49,435 nt of DNA, taken from assembly GCA_944390395.1 (NCBI GenBank), contig CALXPY010000006.1, positions 1 to 49,435 on the forward strand, given 5' to 3'. Source of the DNA: an uncultured Clostridia bacterium (GTDB lineage Bacteria; Bacillota; Clostridia; TANB77; CAG-508). Shown in pieces: positions 44,303-49,435 of this stretch. The notes below the pieces were generated by a model, which saw only the letters and a program-made list of their open reading frames with translations, had not been told where the DNA came from and searched no databases. The position numbers and the translations under genes are program-made. The stretch's first letter is position 1. Each line of letters opens with the position of its first letter.

Positions 44303-46674
44303 CTTATTTCAGCATATTTTTTCAATTTTTCATAAGCAAGGTAATTTACTGTTCCAGCAGGGAAATTGCCGTTAGCATCTTTTTTACCAGCAGGAACTCC
44401 TGTTAAAATTTCGATTCCTTCTTCAATATTTGATATTGCATATATATTAAATTCACCATTTTTTACGGCTTCTATAACTTCATCAGAAAGATTTAGATTC
44501 TTAACGTTTTGATGAGGAATAATTACACCATGTGAACCATCTAAACCACGTGATTTACAAATTTGGAAAAATCCTTCAATTTTATAATTCACTCCACCTA
44601 TTGGTTGAATTTCTCCTTTCTGATTTACAGATCCTGTTACTGCAATTGCTTGATTTATTGGTATACCTGATAAACTTGAAAGTATAGCATAAAGTTCAGT
44701 ACTTGAAGCACTATCACCATCTACTCCATTGTATAATTGTTCAAAACATACACTAGCTGTTAAAGATAAAGGTATATCTTGAGCAAACATTTCGCCTAAA
44801 TAACCACTTAAAATTAATACACCTTTAGAGTGTGAAGAACCAGAAAGTGAAACTTCTCTTTCAATATTTATAATACCAGACTTACCAGTATAAGTATTAG
44901 CAGTTATTTTTACTGGTTTACCAAATGAATAAGTTCCTATATTCATAACTGTTAAACCATTTATTTGACCTACTGCACTTCCAGATGTACTTATTAATAG
45001 GGTATTGTCTTCAATCATTTCCATATATTTTGAATCGTATTTTTTTACTCTTTCTACAGATTCAGATAATGCACGTTTTATATGTTCTTCTGTTACAATT
45101 TTAGATCTACTCATTTTAGCCCATGTAGCTGCTTCACCTATAACTTGAGCTAAGTTATCAAATTTGGTAGAAAGTTTTGTTTGATCATCAGCTAATTTAG
45201 AAGCGTATTCTACAACTTTAGCAACAGCTTCACGTGTTAGAGGTGGTAGTTGTTCTTGAGCACAATATCCAGCCATAAATCTAGCTAACTTATGAATGTT
45301 TTCAGTATTAAATGGTGCGTCATCTTCAAATTCAACTTTTATTTTAAATAATTTTTTAAAGTCTCTATCTACTGAAAATAGAGTTTGATAAATATTATCA
45401 TCACCAATTAAAATAACTTTTAGATCTAAAGGTATTGGTTCTGGTTTTAAAGAAATCATAACCATAGAAGAACGTGGATCAGCTGCATTTTCAATTCCAA
45501 TTTCTTTACTTCTTAAAACTTTTTTCAATGTTTCATAAGATAAATTATTGGTTAGTAAATCGCTAGCTTGGAATATAATATAACCACCATTTGCTTTATG
45601 CAATAGTCCGGGTTTTAACATAGTGTAGTCTGTTTTTAAGGCTCCATAATAGTTTTCGTATTCCAATTTTCCAAAAATGTTGTGATAAGAATAATTTGAG
45701 TCCATAATAACTGGAGCGCCTTCCAAATGACTATTATCAACAAAAAGATTTACTCTGTAATTTAACCATGGCTTTGTCAATTCTGGCCTGTTTGGCATAC
45801 TTGGCTTGCTATCAGCCTTTTCTTCAACTATAAAATGATTAATATTTTTTAATATATCTTTTTTAATATCATCTAAAAACTTATTAATTTTTTTATTTCT
45901 TTTATATTTTGATTTTATATAGTTAATATGTGCATTGACAGTAAGCAGTGCAACATTAGATTGCCATTCTTCAATTTTCTTTTCTGATTCACGCTCTATA
46001 GCTTTTATTTCAACAATAGCATCCATTATATGTTGTTGTACAATAGATGATTTCTCTTCAAAATCTTTTTTTACATTTTCATCTAATTTATTAAATTCTT
46101 CTTCTGGAATTGTTTTACCGTTAACAATAGGCATCATATAAATACCTGCTTGAGAAGATTTTACTTGAAATCCATATTTAGAAGATTTTTGATTTAATTT
46201 TTCCATTAAATTATTTCTTTTTTCTTCATATTCTTGTTTAATAAGAGTTCTTTCTTTTTCAAATTCTTCATTATTAAAAGTAGTTTTAATATCTACTTTT
46301 ATATCATTTATAAATCTATTCATAACATCTTCGAACTCTTTTCCACCACCAGCAGGAAGTGAAACAGCTATTGGTTCATTTGGATTCTCAAAATTGTATA
46401 TATAACACCAATCATTAGGCACTTTTTTCTTTTTTGAAATAGTGTTTAAGTAATTTTTGGTATACATAGTTTTTCCGACGCCACTTGGACCTTCTAGATA
46501 TAAATTATAACCTTTTACATCTACATTAAGCCCAAACTCTAGAGCTTTAATACCTCTGTCCTGACCAATACCAGTATTTATAGGTTCTAAATCTTCTGTA
46601 GTGTCAAATTTAAAATTGTTTGGATTACAAACAACTTTTAAATCTTTATAGTTTAATTTCATATTATTTTTCAT
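44287..46674 (-). CDS. Lon-like ATP-dependent protease (AAA_32/Lon_C, LonB-type)
   Basis: 795 residues. Walker A GPSGVGKT at 62-69, a helical insertion with coiled coil (about 120-290), LLHKANGGYIIFQASDLL as the Walker B/AAA_32 region, sensor-type GDDNIYQTLF, and the C-terminal S16 protease: DGDSASSTELYAILSSLSG (catalytic Ser) and IGGVNYKIEGFF (catalytic Lys). It is the Lon-related family found beside housekeeping Lon in many bacteria. There is no Lon N-domain, and the P-loop is followed by atypical insertions. RBS GGAGG. Downstream of rimI by 24 bases, likely cotranscribed. Confidence 0.9.
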   Translation of the reverse strand: MKNNMKLNYKDLKVVCNPNNFKFDTTEDLEPINTGIGQDRGIKALEFGLNVDVKGYNLYLEGPSGVGKTMYTKNYLNTISKKKKVPNDWCYIYNFENPNEPIAVSLPAGGGKEFEDVMNRFINDIKVDIKTTFNNEEFEKERTLIKQEYEEKRNNLMEKLNQKSSKYGFQVKSSQAGIYMMPIVNGKTIPEEEFNKLDENVKKDFEEKSSIVQQHIMDAIVEIKAIERESEKKIEEWQSNVALLTVNAHINYIKSKYKRNKKINKFLDDIKKDILKNINHFIVEEKADSKPSMPNRPELTKPWLNYRVNLFVDNSHLEGAPVIMDSNYSYHNIFGKLEYENYYGALKTDYTMLKPGLLHKANGGYIIFQASDLLTNNLSYETLKKVLRSKEIGIENAADPRSSMVMISLKPEPIPLDLKVILIGDDNIYQTLFSVDRDFKKLFKIKVEFEDDAPFNTENIHKLARFMAGYCAQEQLPPLTREAVAKVVEYASKLADDQTKLSTKFDNLAQVIGEAATWAKMSRSKIVTEEHIKRALSESVERVKKYDSKYMEMIEDNTLLISTSGSAVGQINGLTVMNIGTYSFGKPVKITANTYTGKSGIINIEREVSLSGSSHSKGVLILSGYLGEMFAQDIPLSLTASVCFEQLYNGVDGDSASSTELYAILSSLSGIPINQAIAVTGSVNQKGEIQPIGGVNYKIEGFFQICKSRGLDGSHGVIIPHQNVKNLNLSDEVIEAVKNGEFNIYAISNIEEGIEILTGVPAGKKDANGNFPAGTVNYLAYEKLKKYAEISAKMK

Positions 46675-46698
46675 TAGTATCCTCCTTATATTTTAAAA

Positions 46699-47136
46699 TT
46701 AAATATGTAATGTCATAATAATAGCATCATCTGTACCATAATAATATCTTTTTCGCAAACCTACTTTTTCAAAATTATATTTTTCATATAATTTTATAGC
46801 AGGAATATTATTTACATTAACTTCTAATGTTATAGAATTTGCTTTTTCATTTTTTGATGTAGAAATAATGTATTCTAACATTTTACTGCCAATATGTAAA
46901 TTTCTTTTATCTATCCTTGTGACTATATTTAAAATATTAATTTCATCTACAATTTTTAAACATCCTGCAAAACCTAAAATTTCATTATCACACTTTGCTA
47001 CTATATAGTATGAATCATTATTTTTAAAATCATTCTCTAAAATTGAATAATTCCAAAATTTATCAAATTTTTCATTAAAATTTTCTTTTAATGAGTTTAA
47101 ATCATCTAAAGTCATTTTTTTTATTATAATATTCAT
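46699..47136 (-). CDS. rimI: GNAT N-acetyltransferase, RimI-like
   Basis: 145 residues. GNAT fold with acetyl-CoA loop IDKRNLHIGSKMLEYII (the usual Q/RxxGxG/A is HIGSK) and ENVNN-like ending ANSITLEVNVNNIPAIKLYEKYNF then EKVGLRKRYY, the classic RimI tail. RimI acetylates the N-terminus of ribosomal protein S18 in E. coli and clusters with tsaB. Starts 6 bases after tsaB. Confidence 0.9.
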   Translation of the reverse strand: MNIIIKKMTLDDLNSLKENFNEKFDKFWNYSILENDFKNNDSYYIVAKCDNEILGFAGCLKIVDEINILNIVTRIDKRNLHIGSKMLEYIISTSKNEKANSITLEVNVNNIPAIKLYEKYNFEKVGLRKRYYYGTDDAIIMTLHI

Positions 47137-47142
47137 AAAAAC

Positions 47143-47839
47143 CTACTTATTTTTTTCTTCTAAAGCAATTTCTGCTTGTGATTTTCTAAGATAAAGCGGA
47201 GAAAGGACTGTAGAAAATCCATATTCATTATTTAAGTATTTATAATAACCACATTTTCCTATGCTTACACCAGAAGCCAAACATTCTTGACTATTTGCAA
47301 AATTTGAATTAGGAAAGTTATTAAGTAGTAATTCTTTATAATTTAACGCTCCATCTCCAATAAAAGTAATAGATTCTTTATCTTTTAAAATTTTTATTAC
47401 ATTATTGATATTATCAAATCCAATAGGGAAAATAGGTGAAAATAAATTTTCTTTTTTTTCAAAAATGCCATAATACACATTATCATTTTTTGCATCAATT
47501 AATGAGCAAATTATGTTACTATTTGTATTTATGTTATAGGCTAATCCTTCCAAAGAATTTACAGCGGTAAGTTTTATATGTTTACTATCTGAAAAAGCTT
47601 TAGCTGTTGCTATTCCGATTCTAACGCCTGTAAAAGAACCGTGGGCCAACAGAACAAGAAATAAGATCTATGCTATCTAAACTTAAATTTGATTTCTTTA
47701 GAGCTTCATCAATTAGTAGCATTAGTTTTTGAGAATGTGTTTTTTCATCATTATTATTTAGTTCCAATATAACATTTAAATCCTCTAAAATTGCAACAGA
47801 AGCATTTTTAGAAGAAGTGTCTATAGCTAATATATTCAA
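47143..47839 (-). CDS. tsaB: tRNA t6A modification protein TsaB, split by a +1 frameshift at its signature motif
   Basis: The two frames join into 231 residues, the normal length. The first starts MNILAIDTSSKNASVAIL and runs to LISCSVGP, then CGG (47641-47639) followed by a stop at 47623-47621. One base on, GGT follows and reads GSFTGVRIGIATAKAF, completing the family hallmark GPGSFTGVRIG. TsaB is the scaffold for TsaD/TsaE/TsaC in making t6A37 of ANN-decoding tRNAs and is essential in most bacteria, so the shift must be tolerated or the base is an artefact. It lies between tsaE (20 bases) and rimI (6 bases). Confidence 0.93.
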
Positions 47840-47858
47840 TTTTCATTACCTCTTTTAT

Positions 47859-48302
47859 TTAAAGTTTAATTTCTTTATTTCCTTTTGGTTCTATAATTAT
47901 TTCTCTAATATTTTCATCATCTAAAGATTTATTAATAGATATTTTATAGTAATCTTTTGGCAATATATTTTCTATTATTTCGCCCCACTCAATAATACAA
48001 ATACCTTTTGAAAAATATTCTTCGCCTCCAATAGCATAAAATTCATCTACATCTTCTAATCTATAAACATCAAAGTGATATATATTAGTATTTGTAGAAT
48101 TATATTCATTTACAATGGTAAATGTAGGGCTAGAAATTTCATTTTCCAAATTAAAGTATTTTAATATTCCTTGAACAAATTTAGTTTTTCCAGCTCCCAA
48201 ATCGCCAGATAAAACAATAATATCATTACCTGTTAAAGTAGAAGCAAATTTTGAAGCAAAATTAATAGTATCTTGTTCACATTTGGATATAAATTTATAC
48301 AT
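47859..48302 (-). CDS. tsaE: tRNA t6A biosynthesis ATPase TsaE
   Basis: 147 residues. P-loop VLSGDLGAGKTKFVQGI, SPTFTIVNEY (switch region) and IYHFDVYRLEDVDEFYAIG, then ICIIEWGEII. TsaE hydrolyses ATP to drive TsaB-TsaD turnover. First gene of the minus-strand tsaE-tsaB-rimI-lon group; RBS AAGGGGA. Intact. Confidence 0.95.
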   Translation of the reverse strand: MYKFISKCEQDTINFASKFASTLTGNDIIVLSGDLGAGKTKFVQGILKYFNLENEISSPTFTIVNEYNSTNTNIYHFDVYRLEDVDEFYAIGGEEYFSKGICIIEWGEIIENILPKDYYKISINKSLDDENIREIIIEPKGNKEIKL

Positions 48303-48338
48303 TTTAATCCCCTTTATAATAATGTATTTTCAAAGGAT

Positions 48339-48367
48339 ATTGTATATTAATATGTCGAATTTGTAAA
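48339..48367 (-). promoter_or_regulatory. Promoter for the tsaE operon
   Basis: Read on the minus strand: TTTACA at 48367-48362, spacer 17, TACAAT at 48344-48339. It lies about 40 bases before the tsaE start. Confidence 0.7.
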
Positions 48368-48396
48368 GATATATTATGAATTTTATCCAAAAACTA

Positions 48397-48426
48397 TTGC
48401 ATAAAATAAAGTAATAATGTTACAAT
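48397..48426 (+). promoter_or_regulatory. Promoter for the lytic transglycosylase gene
   Basis: TTGCAT at 48397-48402 and TACAAT at 48421-48426 with an 18-base spacer. Divergent from the tsaE promoter. Confidence 0.65.
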
Positions 48427-48461
48427 AAAAATGACTGTAAAATACAGGAACAGGAGATAAA

Positions 48462-49020
48462 ATGAAAAAATTTATTTTAATTGTGTTAGCTATCCGGAAT
48501 ACTAACATACATATTATTTGGTGTAATCAACATAAAAGATATAATTATGAAAAAAATATATCCTACAGAATATTCAGAATATGTATACAAATATTCAGAA
48601 GAATATAATTTAGATCCATTATTGGTATTTGCCATAATAAAAGCAGAAAGCAATTTTGATCCAAACTCTGTATCGGATAGTAATGCTATGGGGTTAATGC
48701 AATTAGTTGAAAATACTGCTATAGATGTAATGAATTCAATAAATGAGGAAATAGATATAAGTAAAGAATTATTTGATCCAGAAACCAATATAAGATTTGG
48801 ATGCAAATATTTTTCTGATTTAATGGCATTATATGATAATAATTTAAATTTGTCTTTGGCAGCATATAATGCAGGAATGGGAAATGTAAATGAATGGATA
48901 AAAGAAGGAATAATAAGATCTGATGGTTCAGATATTGAAAATATTCCATTTAAAGAAACGAATAACTATGTAAGAAAAATACTTAGAGACTATAACATTT
49001 ATTTAGAGCTTTGGGGATGA
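48462..49020 (+). CDS. Membrane-anchored lytic transglycosylase (GH23), with a +1 frameshift in the signal anchor
   Basis: ATG 48462 has CAGGAG upstream. The 0 frame reads MKKFILIVLAI, then CGG at 48495-48497 and out-of-frame codons to a stop at 48606-48608. A +1 shift gives GILTYILFGVINIKD, so the hydrophobic helix is continuous (residues 4-22), and then the whole Slt domain: LVFAIIKAESNFDPNSVS (catalytic Glu), AMGLMQLVENTA, IRFGCKYFSDL and SLAAYNAGMGNVNEW, 185 aa in all. It cleaves peptidoglycan between MurNAc and GlcNAc. Without the shift translation could only restart at ATG 48547, which lacks an RBS and would give a cytoplasmic enzyme. Confidence 0.92.
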
Positions 49021-49302
49021 ACTTTAGTTCAGAGATTTCAAACTAATTATGTATTAAAAGGCGTAGAAGGCTATTTTAATTCAACATGGTTTGATGAAGT
49101 AGCTACAGAGATATATCTGGCTATTACAGACGAGATCCCTAGAATTGGGGAGAGGTGCAGACTTACGAAGATAGAGTATAAGGATAAAAGGATCCAAATT
49201 TCTAGATGGAATACAAGCGAAGTAAAAGAGGTAAAGAAATTAGGAGATAAAACGTACCGTATAACAACATGGAACAGCGTTTATTATGTTCAGGTCGGGT
49301 AA
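49021..49302 (+). pseudogene. 5'-truncated gene tail of foreign codon use
   Basis: An open frame of 93 codons, without any ATG, GTG or TTG start near its beginning, runs from the transglycosylase stop to TAA at 49300-49302 and happens to share its frame. It reads ...NSTWFDEVATEIYLAITDE and IEYKDKRIQISRWNTSEVK and ends NSVYYVQVG. I recognise no family. AGG, CTG, ATC, CGT and GTC codons differ from the host style, like the genes at 16657 and 39382. Followed by its own terminator, so it looks like the surviving 3' end of an acquired gene. Readthrough of the TGA is possible but not supported. Confidence 0.5.
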
Positions 49303-49314
49303 CCTGTTCATAAA

Positions 49315-49352
49315 AAACTTTCTCTCTCAAAAATGAGGGAGAAAGTTTTATT
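49315..49352 (+). terminator. Terminator after the orphan gene tail
   Basis: AAAACTTTCTCTCT pairs with AGGGAGAAAGTTTT at 13 of 14 positions, followed by ATTATTATTT. Confidence 0.85.
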
Positions 49353-49365
49353 ATTATTTATGTCA

Positions 49366-49425
49366 ATAACTTTTGATTAGTTCACCCTAAAAAGGTGAAA
49401 ATAACTTGTGACTTGTTCACCCTAA
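49366..49425 (+). repeat. Two 25-bp direct repeats at the window's right edge
   Basis: 49366-49390 and 49401-49425 match at 22 of 25 positions, both ending in GTTCACCCTAA, period 35. The 10 bases between contain GGTGAA, complementary to TTCACC in each repeat. The array may continue past the window end. Confidence 0.6.
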
Positions 49426-49435
49426 GCCAGAGATT

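Noticed and set aside
44287..46674. Possible CGG shift sites in the lon-like gene (CCG on the plus strand at 44367, 45607, 46119 and 46476)
   Set aside because: All were checked in frame and fall across codon boundaries (AAC GGC, CCC GGA, AAC GGT, GTC GGA). None is an in-frame CGG.
49018..49302. TGA readthrough joining the lytic transglycosylase with the following 93 in-frame codons
   Set aside because: The transglycosylase ends in a normal family C-terminus, the downstream codon use is different, and a shared frame has a one-in-three chance. A truncated foreign gene tail is simpler.
1..49435. CRISPR array, rRNA genes or prophage structural genes
   Set aside because: No regularly spaced identical repeats with unique spacers, no rRNA-like sequence and no phage structural proteins were seen. 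The 49366 repeat pair is too short and too closely spaced to call CRISPR.

Overview
The window is very AT-rich and gene-dense. It carries a complete spoIIIAA-AH sporulation operon, a T-box-controlled thrS, the ylxM-ffh-rpsP-khpA-rimM-trmD-rplS block, and heavy use of AGA/ATA/TTA codons with RBSs close to AAGGAGG. This points to an endospore-forming member of the Clostridia (Bacillota), probably an uncultured low-GC gut lineage. The taxon is inferred from gene content, not from a marker search.

Layout. 1-1.2 kb: 3' part of a formylglycine-enzyme-like surface protein and a small membrane protein. 1.2-6.4 kb: hemW, addA, rqcP. 6.4-10.7 kb: an alpha-glucan locus (GH57 branching enzyme and DUF4912 protein on the minus strand, divergent GT4/GT5-like synthase on the plus strand), then ylbF. 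10.7-16.6 kb: membrane Zn-peptidase, prepilin-like protein, T-box and thrS, and an unrecognised 772-aa coiled-coil protein. 16.6-17.2 kb: a 48-aa membrane peptide gene facing a 32-codon ORF with a LexA-like promoter, plus tRNA-Leu(CAA). 17.3-22.1 kb: a TetR regulator and heterodimeric ABC exporter under two palindromic operators. 22.1-25 kb: CmpB-like membrane protein, a patatin-like gene lacking its nucleophile region, a truncated merR, and a cation antiporter. 25-30.6 kb: GntR(YtrA)-type regulator with two ABC-2 systems, then a glucosaminidase. 30.8-33.2 kb: an insertion bounded by a 42-bp duplication of the yebC start, carrying an AbiE toxin-antitoxin pair and collapsed gene remnants. 33.2-39.2 kb: yebC and spoIIIA. 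39.3-44.3 kb: a NYN-domain gene of different codon use, then the SRP/ribosome block. 44.3-48.3 kb, minus strand: lon-like protease, rimI, tsaB, tsaE. 48.4-49.4 kb: lytic transglycosylase, an orphan gene tail, and the start of a 25-nt direct-repeat pair.

Main discovery candidate. Five genes in the native codon style are broken by one extra base, and a sixth (addA) probably is at its last codons. At every site the 0-frame codon at the break is CGG, and moving +1 gives GGN (Gly) and restores the family sequence: FGE-like gene (205), second ABC subunit (20289), spoIIIAG (38509), tsaB (47641, minus), lytic transglycosylase (48495), and addA (6067). I found no other in-frame CGG in the native-style genes by eye. 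CGG is read in frame only in two genes of different codon use (16657 and 39382). This fits CGG acting as a hungry or recoded codon that directs +1 frameshifting to glycine. A systematic sequencing artefact is the main alternative.

A second theme is gene collapse. The patatin-like, 2'-5' RNA ligase-like and metallophosphoesterase-like genes have lost their middles, apparently between short repeats, leaving small open frames. All assignments come from reading the sequence; no database search was run.
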